DNA from: Candidatus Aegiribacteria sp. MLS_C
GTDB taxonomy: Bacteria; Fermentibacterota; Fermentibacteria; Fermentibacterales; JCC-6
DNA length: 64,000 nucleotides
Direction of reading: 5' to 3'
Assembly (NCBI GenBank): GCA_002030045.1
Contig: LQBI01000032.1
Span: forward strand, 152,487-216,486
Shown here: positions 35,178-44,305 of the stretch, piece by piece
How positions within the stretch are numbered: position 1 is the first letter of the stretch
How the letters are laid out: each line of letters starts with the position of its first letter
Translations under genes and position numbers: made by a program
The notes under the pieces: generated by a model
The model's input: only the letters and a program-made list of their open reading frames with translations
Database searches by the model: none
What the model was told of the DNA's origin: nothing

Positions 35178-36032
35178 TCATTCCAGCCACCCCATGGAGG
35201 GGTCGGCGTGCATCCGCCAGAACCCGCCCGTGCCTATCATCATGTAGGGTACGGTCAGGTGGTCGAATCCATCCTCCCCGGTGGAGGAAGCGTAGTCCGG
35301 CGTGTACCCGTCCACGGGAAGTCTCAGGGTAAGCGCCGGGTCCAGAGCAGCCGGACATTCCCTTCCGCCCTCTATCACGTAGTCCGATCCCCATGAGGCG
35401 TAGGGTTCGACTATCTCCCCCCCTTCCAGGTACACCGCGGAGTCGGCCTCCAGTACCAGATGGCCGGCTTCGGCATGCCATGCTCCGGAAAGCTCCAGCA
35501 GCCTCGCCGAACCGTCCATTGAGTTTTCGCGGTACACGAAGTCCCCTTCCGGGAAGAGCAGGTACCTCTCGGAGTAACCGGAACCCACGCTGGCACTCCC
35601 GTGCCAGAACCCCGCGAGTTCTTCCATGCCGGGAAGTCCGGGGCCCGGGTCCTCCACGCGGTCCTCGAAATGACGTATATACGCTATGTTCAGCCGGTCG
35701 GTCTCGCTGAGCATGGAGGAGACGTCCTCGAGGGAAGGGTCGTACCAGTCGAAGCTTTCGAAGTGGGAGGCTATGGAAGCGTTCCGGAAGCGGTAGCCAA
35801 GCCTGGCGAAGATGGAATTCCTGAGAAGCATGAGCTCCCCTGCGTCAAGCAGTGCCAGCTGGAAGTCGGTGAGCCGGAAGTCAAGGTATTCCACTGAACC
35901 CTGCCACACTATGGACCGGCCGGCGAGGAGGTCGCCCCTTGTGTCCGAGCGCCTCAGGAGTTCTTCCGATCCGGTTGCCGACAGGCCCGGGGTCACCGCG
36001 AAGGCAAGGATCACCAATAAAGCTGCATTCAT
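35178..36032 (-). CDS. secreted YARHG-domain protein
   Basis: 284 residues. Signal peptide MNAALLVILAFAVTPGLSA. Residues 65-125 match the YARHG domain (MLLRNSIFARLGYRFRN, SHFESFDWYDPSLEDVSSML), with ARLG in place of ARHG. The rest is beta-rich. YARHG domains are extracellular and thought to bind cell-wall material; the actual role is unknown. It starts 8 bases after the small gene upstream. Confidence 0.7.
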   Translation of the reverse strand: MNAALLVILAFAVTPGLSATGSEELLRRSDTRGDLLAGRSIVWQGSVEYLDFRLTDFQLALLDAGELMLLRNSIFARLGYRFRNASIASHFESFDWYDPSLEDVSSMLSETDRLNIAYIRHFEDRVEDPGPGLPGMEELAGFWHGSASVGSGYSERYLLFPEGDFVYRENSMDGSARLLELSGAWHAEAGHLVLEADSAVYLEGGEIVEPYASWGSDYVIEGGRECPAALDPALTLRLPVDGYTPDYASSTGEDGFDHLTVPYMMIGTGGFWRMHADPSMGWLE

Positions 36033-36040
36033 GCCGGAGC

Positions 36041-36328
36041 CTAGTCTATCTCCGCGGCGAGCGGACCGTCGGGCCTTATCCTGACCTTGTAGATGCCGTT
36101 TATCCAGTCACGCCTGAACTCCATCAGGGGTTTCAGGGGTCCGGTCTCCGGCCTCATGGGGAATACCCAGAAATACCTGCGTTCCTCGAAGGTACCCGAG
36201 ACGGTGCCGCCTTCCACCGGTTCGAACCTTACCCTGAAGGCCTTCGGCATGCCCGTGCCGAAATTGGAGATGATCGTCGTCCACTCACCCGCCTGACAGT
36301 GAACCGGCTTCCTCCCGAAAAGCCCCAT
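36041..36328 (-). CDS. small hypothetical cytosolic protein
   Basis: 95 residues from ATG 36328 (GGGAGGAG at ideal spacing; the longer frame has no SD). Starts MGLFGRKPVHCQAGEW and is likely all beta. No signal peptide. Family not recognised. First gene of a run with the YARHG protein. Confidence 0.6.
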   Translation of the reverse strand: MGLFGRKPVHCQAGEWTTIISNFGTGMPKAFRVRFEPVEGGTVSGTFEERRYFWVFPMRPETGPLKPLMEFRRDWINGIYKVRIRPDGPLAAEID

Positions 36329-36364
36329 TCGTTCTCCTCCCTTGTTCGAGGCCATCACGTCAGC

Positions 36365-36393
36365 AAAATAAGTACGCGGAAGCATCCTGAAAA
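36365..36393 (-). promoter_or_regulatory. putative promoter of the small hypothetical/YARHG genes
   Basis: Minus strand TTTTCA (36388-36393), 17 bases, TATTTT (36365-36370), about 37 bases before the ATG at 36328. Confidence 0.4.
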
Positions 36394-36423
36394 GGGTCCG
36401 GACACGGCAGAGGACGGTACCGG

Positions 36424-36452
36424 CTGCCGAAGAAGTCCCTATCTCCTATATT
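36424..36452 (+). promoter_or_regulatory. putative promoter of the adenylate cyclase gene
   Basis: CTGCCG (36424-36429), 17 bases, TATATT (36447-36452), 44 bases before the TTG start. Confidence 0.45.
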
Positions 36453-36495
36453 CGGTTCGGATCAGGCACCCTGCAACCCAGGCGAAGGAGTCTCT

Positions 36496-38934
36496 TTGAG
36501 CAATCCGGACAGGGCGGCCCTTGCGGTGATGTTCACCGACGTGGTCGGTTTCACCTCCCTGATGGAGATGAGCGAGGAAAGAGCCCTGGAGGTCCTGAGA
36601 TCGGTGAGGGAAGTCCAGTCCCGGCTTCTCGAGGAGCACGGAGGCAGGCTGGTGAAGGAGCTGGGCGACGGCAGCCTCTGCACCTTCCCTTCGGCATCTG
36701 CAGCGGTGAGATGCGCCAGAAGCATCCAGGAGAAGCTTTCCGGAAGGGATTTCATCCTGCGCATCGGAATACACTGGGGCGAGGTGATCCTCGATGAGCA
36801 CGATGTGCTGGGAGATCCGGTGAACGTAGCCTCAAGGATACAGGGGCTGGCCCCGCCGGGGGGAGTCTGCGTATCCGGTGAGCTCCTGCAGTCGTACGGA
36901 CCGGGAAGGAGACCCGGTACCAGGCCCCTCGGACTGAGGAAGCTGAAGGGCCTGGGCAGGCTGGTAGAACTCTTCGCCGTGCTCGGTACCGGAAGAAGAC
37001 CCCTTCCGGTGATCAGCCCCCGACTTAAGGAGGGGACGGAGAGCTTCGTTCGCTCCCACGAGTTGCCATCGGTAGCGGTGATGCCCCTTTCCAACCTCGG
37101 CCCCTCGAATGACGACTTCTACGCTTACAGCATCTCCGCCGACCTGGTCAGCGACCTCTCGAGGGCGGGAAGGATACTCGTGTCCCCCCTCAGCGACGTG
37201 CTCAGGCTGAAGAGGGTGGTGGGTTCCGCCGAACTGGTGGCGGAAAGGCTAAGGGTCGGTTTCCTCGTCAAGGGCACTCTCTGGAGGAAAGGACAGGAAT
37301 TCCAGCTCTCGATCGAACTCCTGGAACTCCCGGCAGGGAAGCTCATCTGGACCGATAACTGGATGGAGGACTGGTACGAACTCCCCGCGATCAAGGGGAA
37401 GATGGCCGACGGCCTCCTCAAGGTGCTGGGGCTGGAGCGCGGCGCGATTACGGGCATCACCGACAGCGAGACTGCGCGTTCCGGAGCCTACGAGGACTAC
37501 CTGAGAGCCAGCGAACTGTACTGGAGGAAGAGGGACTCGGCTGATACCGGCAGGGCCCTCCAGCTTCTGGAGAGGGCACTTGAGTCCGATCCCAGGATGC
37601 TGCCCGCCAGAATACTCCTCGGTACCATCTACAGCGAGACGGGATTTCACGGCAGGGCCGCGGATACGCTGTCCGCGGCCTGTGACATGGCCCTGGAAAA
37701 GGGCGATCGCGCTGCTCATCTCAACGCTCTCAACTGGATCGGTATAAACCTCTGGAGGCAGTCCAGGTACAGGGAGGCGAGGAACACCTTCCTCAGGACC
37801 CTCAGACTGGCCAGGTCCATGAACGATATGGCCGGAGAGGCCAGGTCACTGAGCAATATCGGGCTCATGGACAGCAACATGTGCAACTACGAACGGGCGC
37901 TGGACTACCTGGAGCAGGCCCTCTCTATCTCTGGCACCGAGGATGTCAGCAGCCTGAGGGCCAACACCCTCTGCAACATCGGGCTGACCCGCTGGCACAT
38001 GGGTGACAACTCGCTGGCGCTGGAGTTTTACGGCAAGGCAATGGAGCTGTACGAGGTTCTGGAGGACAGGAACGGCATGGCGTACATGATGAGGAACCTG
38101 GGAATCATCAAGAGGAACCTGGGACTGTACGGCGAAGCCTTAGACCTCACGTGGAAGGCAGCCGGCATATACGAGGAACTGGGCGACAGGCTGGGACGCT
38201 GCCATTCCCTGAACAGCATGGGGAACATCAGCATGTTCCTGGGGAAGTATGGCGAGGCCTCCGAATACTACGGCGAGGCATTCGTGATGGCAAAGGAACT
38301 GGACGACAAATGGACCCTCGGAATAGTAAGGACGAACCTTGGCAACCTGGCGGCAGCCAGGGGAGAATACCGGGAAGCTCTGGACCTGCACCAGGAAGCA
38401 CTGGAGTACTGCAGGCTACTGGGTGACATCGAGGGGGAGGCGGAGAACCTGGAGCTGATCGGCGCAGACCATCAAAAACTGGGGCACCTCAATGACGCCA
38501 GATCCGCCCTGGAGGAATCGATATCGCTGATGGAGGAGATAGGCGCCGGCTCGAGGACCGTTCTTCCCAGGACCAGGCTGGCCGGGGTCCTTCTCGACTC
38601 CGGGAATTCGGAGGACTCTACAGCCGCGGCCCTGGAGCAGGCCTCCCTGGCGGAGGGTCTGCTCACCGCTGACACCAGCGAGAGGACCGTTATCCTGTGT
38701 ATGCTCTCGAAGGTCTACGCGGAACTCGCCGGAAGGTCACCCGAAGAAGCCGAGGGAAGCGGGCTGGCCGGCAGGAGCGAGAGCTTTCTCCGCGAAGCCC
38801 ACCGGTGTCTCATGGAGACCGTCGCCACCATCTCCGGAGCGGAATCCAGGCGCACCTTCCTGGAGGGAATAGAGAGCCACAGGGAGATCATCGCCGCATA
38901 CATGGTCCTGGGGACGGAGGAAACACATCCATGA
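36496..38934 (+). CDS. class III adenylate cyclase with TolB-like and TPR domains
   Basis: 812 residues; start TTG with AAGGAG. Residues 8-165 are a class III cyclase: metal Asp in VMFTDVVGF and KELGDGSL, adenine-type Lys in VKELGDG, and LGDPVNVASRIQ with transition-state Asn and Arg. These residues favour ATP over GTP. Residues 190-310 resemble the TolB/FlgO-like domain often fused to such cyclases (PSVAVMPLSNLG). Residues 330-780 are about ten tetratricopeptide repeats. No membrane segment, so soluble. It would make cAMP in response to a partner bound by the TPRs; a cNMP-binding protein lies at 105. Confidence 0.9.
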   Translation: MSNPDRAALAVMFTDVVGFTSLMEMSEERALEVLRSVREVQSRLLEEHGGRLVKELGDGSLCTFPSASAAVRCARSIQEKLSGRDFILRIGIHWGEVILDEHDVLGDPVNVASRIQGLAPPGGVCVSGELLQSYGPGRRPGTRPLGLRKLKGLGRLVELFAVLGTGRRPLPVISPRLKEGTESFVRSHELPSVAVMPLSNLGPSNDDFYAYSISADLVSDLSRAGRILVSPLSDVLRLKRVVGSAELVAERLRVGFLVKGTLWRKGQEFQLSIELLELPAGKLIWTDNWMEDWYELPAIKGKMADGLLKVLGLERGAITGITDSETARSGAYEDYLRASELYWRKRDSADTGRALQLLERALESDPRMLPARILLGTIYSETGFHGRAADTLSAACDMALEKGDRAAHLNALNWIGINLWRQSRYREARNTFLRTLRLARSMNDMAGEARSLSNIGLMDSNMCNYERALDYLEQALSISGTEDVSSLRANTLCNIGLTRWHMGDNSLALEFYGKAMELYEVLEDRNGMAYMMRNLGIIKRNLGLYGEALDLTWKAAGIYEELGDRLGRCHSLNSMGNISMFLGKYGEASEYYGEAFVMAKELDDKWTLGIVRTNLGNLAAARGEYREALDLHQEALEYCRLLGDIEGEAENLELIGADHQKLGHLNDARSALEESISLMEEIGAGSRTVLPRTRLAGVLLDSGNSEDSTAAALEQASLAEGLLTADTSERTVILCMLSKVYAELAGRSPEEAEGSGLAGRSESFLREAHRCLMETVATISGAESRRTFLEGIESHREIIAAYMVLGTEETHP

Positions 38935-38938
38935 AAAA

Positions 38939-38965
38939 GGGGACGGAGGTGCTTCCTCCGTCCCC
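38939..38965 (+). terminator. strong terminator hairpin after the cyclase gene
   Basis: GGGGACGGAGG (38939-38949) and CCTCCGTCCCC (38955-38965) form a perfect 11-bp stem with a 5-base loop, directly after the stop. It also lies downstream of the tRNA-Arg gene on the other strand, so it may serve both. Confidence 0.75.
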
Positions 38966-38973
38966 TGTCCTTA

Positions 38974-39050
<77 letters not shown>

Positions 39051-39077
39051 GCCGGAAAAGCTTCCGCCGGAACAGCA

Positions 39078-39106
39078 ATTATGTGTCCTCGGCGGGTGCC
39101 GGTCAA
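39078..39106 (-). promoter_or_regulatory. promoter of tRNA-Arg(CCU)
   Basis: Minus strand TTGACC (39101-39106), 17 bases, CATAAT (39078-39083), 27 bases upstream of the mature tRNA 5' end. Confidence 0.65.
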
Positions 39107-39115
39107 ATCCGGAGT

Positions 39116-40240
39116 TCAGTCGGCCATGAGGTTCAAGGAATCCCCGTCTGCAAAAAGCTTCCCGTAGGCAGTGGGAACGATCCTGGAATCGACCTCCACC
39201 ACTCTTCCGTGTTCCAGCATTATCCTCAGGTAATCCCTGTCTATGGTGACTCCGGTCTCCCTCTCCAGAGCGTCGAGGTCGACACCGCCGCAGCACCTCA
39301 GGCCCAGCATGATGCGCTCTATGGCCGTCTGCCTCTCCGTCAGTATCTCGCTGCCGGCCAGGGGAAGCCTTCCAGACAGCAGACGGCGGTTGTATTCGTC
39401 CACGTCCTTCAGGTTCCAGCTCCTGGTGTCGATGCCGTCGAAACTGTGGGCCGAGGGCCCAAGGCCGATATAGGGAGACCTCCTCCAGTAGCTGCAGTTG
39501 TGAAGCGAGGAATACCTGTTTCCCCTGGCGTAGTTGGATACCTCGTAATGGGCATATTCCGCCGAGGTGAGTATCTCGTCCGCGAGGAAGTACATCTCGG
39601 TACAGCTGTCCTCGCCGGGCATGGTGATGCTTCCGCTCCGGACGGATTCCAACATTGGCGTTCCCTCCTCCAGGGTGAGCTCGTAGCAGGATATGTGCTC
39701 CGGTCCCAGTTCCAGCGTCCTGCGCAGGTCTTCCTTCCAGATTTCCAGGGTCTGGCCGGGAATACCGTAGATGAGGTCCACCGATATGTTCCTGAAGCCC
39801 GCGCTCCTGGCCTCCGAGAAACAGGTGACCGACTGGATCGCATCGTGTATTCGGCCGAGCGTGCCAAGGATATCCCCGTTGAAGGACTGGACCCCTATGC
39901 TCAGCCTGTCGAACCCGGAATTCCTCAACTCCTCCAGCTCATGCCCGGACACGGTCCCCGGATTGGTCTCGATTGTGGATTCGGAGATTCCCGAGACGAA
40001 GGCCAGCCTCGCCAGCTCCTCGTGGAAGGTCTTCCAGAAGGAGGCCGGGAGGATGGTGGGCGTGCCGCCACCGACGTACAGAGTACAGGTCCTGACGCCG
40101 CCGAGTCGCATCTCCATCTCCTTCAGGAGGGCTTTCCTGAAGTCGTTGGCCGTGTCCTGGCGGTAGGGTATCGAACAGAAGCTGCAGTAGGGACACTTGC
40201 TGACGCAGAAGGGTACGTGAACGTAAAGACTGGTGGGCAT
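39116..40240 (-). CDS. hemW: HemW-like radical SAM protein
   Basis: 374 residues. LYVHVPFCVSKCPYCSF carries the CxxxCxxCxF cluster site, then YVGGGTPT, RLSIGVQSFNGDIL and VDLIYGIPGQT. These are hallmarks of the HemN-related HemW family, now viewed as heme chaperones and not coproporphyrinogen oxidases. Last gene of a run with lepA; hemW-lepA adjacency is common in bacteria. Confidence 0.92.
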   Translation of the reverse strand: MPTSLYVHVPFCVSKCPYCSFCSIPYRQDTANDFRKALLKEMEMRLGGVRTCTLYVGGGTPTILPASFWKTFHEELARLAFVSGISESTIETNPGTVSGHELEELRNSGFDRLSIGVQSFNGDILGTLGRIHDAIQSVTCFSEARSAGFRNISVDLIYGIPGQTLEIWKEDLRRTLELGPEHISCYELTLEEGTPMLESVRSGSITMPGEDSCTEMYFLADEILTSAEYAHYEVSNYARGNRYSSLHNCSYWRRSPYIGLGPSAHSFDGIDTRSWNLKDVDEYNRRLLSGRLPLAGSEILTERQTAIERIMLGLRCCGGVDLDALERETGVTIDRDYLRIMLEHGRVVEVDSRIVPTAYGKLFADGDSLNLMAD

Positions 40241-40244
40241 TACC

Positions 40245-40631
40245 TCAGTTTTTCCAGCGAGGGTCCTCGAATCTCTGTATTTCTATGACGTAGCCGTTGG
40301 GATCCCTCAGGAAGCAGTGGTAGATGTGGTAATCGCGATTCGAAGCCGGCTCCTTCTCGAAGACGCCCCCCCTGGCCGAAAGCTCCTCGAACCATCCGTC
40401 CACATCCTCGGTCACAAGGGTCAGGACCACCCCGTCCGAAGAGCCGGCATCCACACTGCCGCAGAAACCCAGGAAAGAGCTGCCGGTAGTCCTGAATATG
40501 CGGCATCCTCCCTGGTCCAGCACCATCTCCAGGCCTATGACGTCCTCGTAGAAGCGGGAGGTCGCTTCCAGGTCACGGGTGTAGAAGAACACTATCTGAG
40601 AGTCGAGATCAGTCCTCATCCTCATCCTCAT
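40245..40631 (-). CDS. VOC-family (glyoxalase/dioxygenase fold) protein
   Basis: About 128 residues with paired beta-alpha-beta modules: IVFFYTRDLEATSRFYEDVIGLEM at the start and FLRDPNGYVIEIQRFEDP at the end. Glu in the last strand (VIEIQ) is the usual metal ligand. Three in-frame ATGs (40631, 40625, 40619) lie in a GATGAG repeat shared with the end of the upstream gene; the overlap is 11-23 bases. Substrate unknown. Confidence 0.8.
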   Translation of the reverse strand: MRMRMRTDLDSQIVFFYTRDLEATSRFYEDVIGLEMVLDQGGCRIFRTTGSSFLGFCGSVDAGSSDGVVLTLVTEDVDGWFEELSARGGVFEKEPASNRDYHIYHCFLRDPNGYVIEIQRFEDPRWKN

Positions 40632-41370
40632 CCCCGTTCACGGTCACAGGAATATTCAATCTATTCAGAAGCTCCAGCAAGGGTCCGTAATGGCTCCCCT
40701 TCCAGTAGACCTTGCCGCATTCGGTGCATACGCTGAACTCGTCGTAGTACTTCCGCGTCAGCGGCTCCAGCAGGTGCAGCACCGACTCCTTTGAGGCAGG
40801 CTTCAGCTCGGCGCCGCAGTCCAGGCACCTGGAGAAGGGCCTGACGCTCCCCCTGAGGTCAAGCCGGTCCAGTATCTCCGCCGCCTGCTCCTCCGGGTCC
40901 TGGCTGTGAAGGTAGCACCCATGGGTCACCGTGTTCCTCTTGAGCAGCATTGTGTCCCTGGTGAGGAGTATCCTGTTCTCCTCCGACGATATCCTGGCAA
41001 GTTCGTCGTCGGGTACGTCCCCGGGAAATGCGACATCGAAACCCAGCAGCCTGAATATCAGCGCAAGCTTGCCAAGGTGAACGTCCATCACGAACCTGGT
41101 CCTCCTGAGAGGTTCGGGACGCAGCCTGACCGCGCTGCCTACGTCCATACTCTCGAAAACCGGGTAAATGCTAATCAGGTCGCCGTCCCTCACGGTGGCG
41201 TCAAGCCCTACGGACTCGCCGTTCACGAGTATCAGCTCTATCTCCGTGTGGGGAATGCCAGCCGATTCCACCAGGTGCTTCAGGGAGTTGCCCCCCGTCA
41301 TGGGATACTCGAAGCTCCTCTGGCGCCAGCCCCTGGGAAGGAAGTCGTTCAGCTCAGCGTAGGCCCTCAT
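40609..41370 (-). CDS. Mut7-C RNase-fold protein with N-terminal ubiquitin-like domain
   Basis: 253 residues from ATG 41370. Residues 1-85 are a ThiS/ubiquitin-like fold (IELILVNGESVGLDATVRDGDLISIYPVF). Residues 95-240 are a Mut7-C PIN-like domain (FVMDVHLGKLALIFRLLGFDV, ILLTRDTMLLKR) with a zinc ribbon CLDCG...CTECGKVYWKGSH. The tail is DEDEDED. The Mut7-C family is proposed to be an RNase. The SD is weak, so the start is uncertain. Confidence 0.82.
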   Translation of the reverse strand: MRAYAELNDFLPRGWRQRSFEYPMTGGNSLKHLVESAGIPHTEIELILVNGESVGLDATVRDGDLISIYPVFESMDVGSAVRLRPEPLRRTRFVMDVHLGKLALIFRLLGFDVAFPGDVPDDELARISSEENRILLTRDTMLLKRNTVTHGCYLHSQDPEEQAAEILDRLDLRGSVRPFSRCLDCGAELKPASKESVLHLLEPLTRKYYDEFSVCTECGKVYWKGSHYGPLLELLNRLNIPVTVNGDEDEDED

Positions 41371-41474
41371 GACAACGGTGCCGGGCCCCTCACCGGCCCC
41401 GCCCCGGTCAACTGCAGGTCGCCGTTCCTCCTCCAGGATCTTCACCTCCTCGGGACCCGGACCGTCCCCTGGTC

Positions 41475-43271
41475 TCAGTCCTCCCTGCGGAGAACCGCAA
41501 GGAAGGCCTTCTGGGGAATGGCGACACTTCCCACCATCTTCATCCGCTTCTTGCCCGCCTTCTGCTTCTCCAGCAGTTTCCTCTTCCTGGTTATGTCCCC
41601 CCCGTAGCACTTGGCGGTGACGTCCTTCCGCAGCGCAGTTATGGTCTCCCTGGATATTATCTGGCCCCCTATGGCGCCCTGTATGGGTATCTTGAACTGG
41701 TGCCTGGGTATCTCCTCCCTGAGGTTCCTGCAGGCGGCGACGGCCCAGGGTCTGGCCCTGTCCCTGTGGACAAGCATGGAGAGAGCCTCCACCTTCTCGT
41801 GGTTCACCAGTATGTCCACCTTGACCAGGTCCGAGGGACGGTAGCCTATCAGCTCGTAGTCGAAGGAGCCGTATCCCTGGGTGACCGACTTAAGCTTGTC
41901 GTAGAAGTCGTACACCACCTCGCTCAGAGGCAAGTCGGCGGTTATCTCAACCCGCTTCTTCCCGACGTAGATGTTCTTGTAGTTGTTCCCCCGCCTGTCG
42001 AGTATCAGCTTGGTTACAGGACCTATATATCTGTCGGGCATGATTATCGAAGCCCTGATGAACGGCTCCTCCGTGAGCTGGATGCTTCCGGGGTCAGGGT
42101 AGTCCACCGGGTTGTCCACGGTGATCAGGCTGCCGTCGGCGAGAGTAACCCGGTACCTCACCGTAGGGGCGGTAAGGACCAGGGAGAGGTCGAACTCCCT
42201 CTCCAGCCTCTCCTGTACAACCTCCAGGTGCAACAGGCCCAGGAAACCGCACCGGAAACCGAAGCCCAGGCCGGTGGATGATACCTTCTCGTAGATCAGT
42301 GATGCGTCGTTCAGACTGAGCCTTTCAAGCGCCGCTGCAAGGTCCTCGTAATCCTCCGATGACACCGGGTAGATGGAGGAGAACACCACCGGCTTGACCT
42401 CCTCATAGCCTGATAGAGGCCTTTCCGCCGGCTCCGCGGAGGAGGTCACGGTGTCGCCGGAACGCACGTCCCCCACGGTCTTGATGCCGGCTATCATATA
42501 GCCCACCTCGCCGGCCGACAGCTCCCTGCACGGCTCCCTCCGTATTCCGAAGCGGCCCACCTCCTCCACGGTGTGCACCTCTCCGGCGGCCATGAGAAGC
42601 ACGTCCTGACCGGAAGCGATGCGGCCCTCCACTATCCTTAAGTACACCACGACCCCCCTGTAGGGATCGTAGAGGCTGTCGAACACCCTGGCGCGCAGCG
42701 GGAGGTCGTCCCTTCCGGAGGACGCCGGTATCTTCCTAACGATGGCCTCCAGGAGTTCGGGTATCCCCTCCCCGGTCTTGGCGGATATGCACACCGCATC
42801 GTCGGCGTCCAGGCCCAGTTCCCCCTCGATCTCCCCCATGACCTCCAGGACGTTGGCCGAGGGCAGGTCGATCTTGTTTATGACCGGGATCACCGTCAGG
42901 TCCTGTTCCATGGCCTTGTAGAGGTTGGCCAGGGTCTGGGCCTCGACCCCCTGGGCGGCGTCTATCACCAGGAGGGCGCCCTCGCACGATGCCAGGGCCC
43001 TGGATACTTCGTAGGAGAAATCCACGTGGCCCGGGGTGTCGATGAGGTTCAGCTCGTAAACCTTGCCGTCGGATGAGGGGTAGGACATGGTGACCGCCGT
43101 GCTCTTGATGGTGATCCCCCTCTCCTGCTCAATCTCCATCGTGTCCAGCATCAGATCGTGGAACTCCCTCTCGCTGACCGTGCCCGTCGCCTGGAGCAGC
43201 CTGTCGGCCAGGGTCGACTTGCCGTGGTCGATGTGGGCGATGATGCAGAAGTTCCTTATGTGAAGGGTCAC
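41475..43271 (-). CDS. lepA: elongation factor 4 (LepA)
   Basis: 598 residues. GTG start at 43271 with GGAGGAG, giving VTLHIRNFCIIAHIDHGKSTLADRL; the much longer frame upstream is not coding. G motifs: AHIDHGKST, DTPGHVDF, NKIDLPSA. The C-terminal LepA-specific domain ends VGSVAIPQKAFLAVLR. A ribosome-associated GTPase that acts on stalled or mis-translocated ribosomes. First gene of the lepA-Mut7C-VOC-hemW run. Confidence 0.97.
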   Translation of the reverse strand: MTLHIRNFCIIAHIDHGKSTLADRLLQATGTVSEREFHDLMLDTMEIEQERGITIKSTAVTMSYPSSDGKVYELNLIDTPGHVDFSYEVSRALASCEGALLVIDAAQGVEAQTLANLYKAMEQDLTVIPVINKIDLPSANVLEVMGEIEGELGLDADDAVCISAKTGEGIPELLEAIVRKIPASSGRDDLPLRARVFDSLYDPYRGVVVYLRIVEGRIASGQDVLLMAAGEVHTVEEVGRFGIRREPCRELSAGEVGYMIAGIKTVGDVRSGDTVTSSAEPAERPLSGYEEVKPVVFSSIYPVSSEDYEDLAAALERLSLNDASLIYEKVSSTGLGFGFRCGFLGLLHLEVVQERLEREFDLSLVLTAPTVRYRVTLADGSLITVDNPVDYPDPGSIQLTEEPFIRASIIMPDRYIGPVTKLILDRRGNNYKNIYVGKKRVEITADLPLSEVVYDFYDKLKSVTQGYGSFDYELIGYRPSDLVKVDILVNHEKVEALSMLVHRDRARPWAVAACRNLREEIPRHQFKIPIQGAIGGQIISRETITALRKDVTAKCYGGDITRKRKLLEKQKAGKKRMKMVGSVAIPQKAFLAVLRRED

Positions 43272-43343
43272 TTTCTCCTCCTTTTCCGGAATTGCTAATA
43301 TGATTGGGGAAAGGCTCGGGGCCAAAGAACGGAAGGAGAACGA

Positions 43344-43799
43344 TTGGATTTCGAACCGAACGGAATGCAGCTGGTGAGTGACTGCTCCGTAGGCGAGGGG
43401 ACCAGGATATGGAACTTCGTCAACCTCTACGGCTGCACCATAGGCCGGGACTGCATGGTAGGCTGCTTCACGGAGATACAGAAGGGTGTGGTCATAGGGG
43501 ACAGGACCAGGGTGCAGAGCCACAGCTTCATATGCGAGATGGTGGAGGTGGGCAGCGACTGCTTCATCGCCCACGGGGTGATGTTCATAAACGACGTCTA
43601 CCCTCCGCAGCCGGACCCGGCCGACTGGAAGGGAACCGTGGTGGAGGACGGTGTCAGCATAGGCTCCAACGCCACGATACTTCCGGTAAGGATAGGAAAG
43701 GGCGCCATTGTAGGCGCAGGGGCGGTTGTTACGAAGGACGTGCCCCCGGGGGCCGTGGTGGCCGGCAACCCCGCCAGGGTACTCAGGTACCGGCAGTAG
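43344..43799 (+). CDS. hexapeptide-repeat acyltransferase (WbpD-like)
   Basis: 151 residues; TTG start after GGAAGGAG. It is almost entirely left-handed beta-helix hexads (IGRDCMVG, VGSDCFIAHGVMF, IGSNATILPVRIGKGAIVGAGAVV) ending VPPGAVVAGNPARVLRY. It resembles the N-acetyltransferases that act on UDP-2-acetamido-3-amino-uronic acid (WbpD/WlbB). The uronate link fits the methyltransferase at 47996, whose plant relatives methylate glucuronate. The shared 41-bp terminator follows. Confidence 0.82.
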   Translation: MDFEPNGMQLVSDCSVGEGTRIWNFVNLYGCTIGRDCMVGCFTEIQKGVVIGDRTRVQSHSFICEMVEVGSDCFIAHGVMFINDVYPPQPDPADWKGTVVEDGVSIGSNATILPVRIGKGAIVGAGAVVTKDVPPGAVVAGNPARVLRYRQ

Positions 43800-43819
43800 C
43801 CCCGAACTCCACGGTAACT

Positions 43820-43860
43820 GAAGAGGGCGGGGTCCATCCCCGCCCTCGAACCTTTTCCAG
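43820..43860 (+). terminator. terminator hairpin; left copy of a 41-bp inverted repeat
   Basis: GAGGGCGGGG and CCCCGCCCTC form a perfect 10-bp stem with a 5-base loop, followed by GAACCTTTTCC. The whole 41 bases are identical to the reverse complement of 49907-49947. Confidence 0.85.
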
Positions 43861-44305
43861 CATCGACAACTGTCAAGGGACATCCATTTCCCCGCACAAC
43901 ACAGAGGTCCCCTTTGTTCCATGATGTGCTTTCAAATTGGATTATTCCTTTGCCGGGATTCTCTGTTCGATGTATCTCAGCCTGAATGACCTGCCATCGA
44001 TGCTTGCCACATTGCAGCAACCTGGGATCGCAACCTGGGGTCGCAACCTGGGGTCGCAACCTGGGGTCGTACGTTACTTATGTACACTTATCCAATTGCA
44101 CCCCTGTCCGACAGCATACTGTGGAGCTTGTTTAACGAGAGCACCTTCCGGTGTAAACTGATGACAGGCTGCATGTATGCTATAAAAGAACACAGTTGTT
44201 ATGGATCGGTGCATCAGAGAAATGCGTTGATCAGGATAGTCAGAAACCCGGAAAGCACCATAGCTCGGAAGACCTGTTTCCGCTTGCAGATTCTCTATGA
44301 GCAGA
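43861..44305. other. 445-base region without a recognised gene
   Basis: More AT-rich than the surroundings. It contains the 13-bp tandem repeat at 44017-44068. Short open frames lack SD sequences and typical codon use. Possibly a junction or scar at the edge of the glycan island. Confidence 0.4.
44017..44068 (+). repeat. four tandem copies of a 13-bp unit
   Basis: GCAACCTGGG(A/G)TC is repeated four times without spacers (44017-44029, 44030-44042, 44043-44055, 44056-44068); only the first copy has A at position 11. Not CRISPR: no spacers. Confidence 0.9.

Noticed and set aside
44017..44068. CRISPR array
   Set aside because: The 13-bp units are contiguous, with no spacers and no cas genes nearby.
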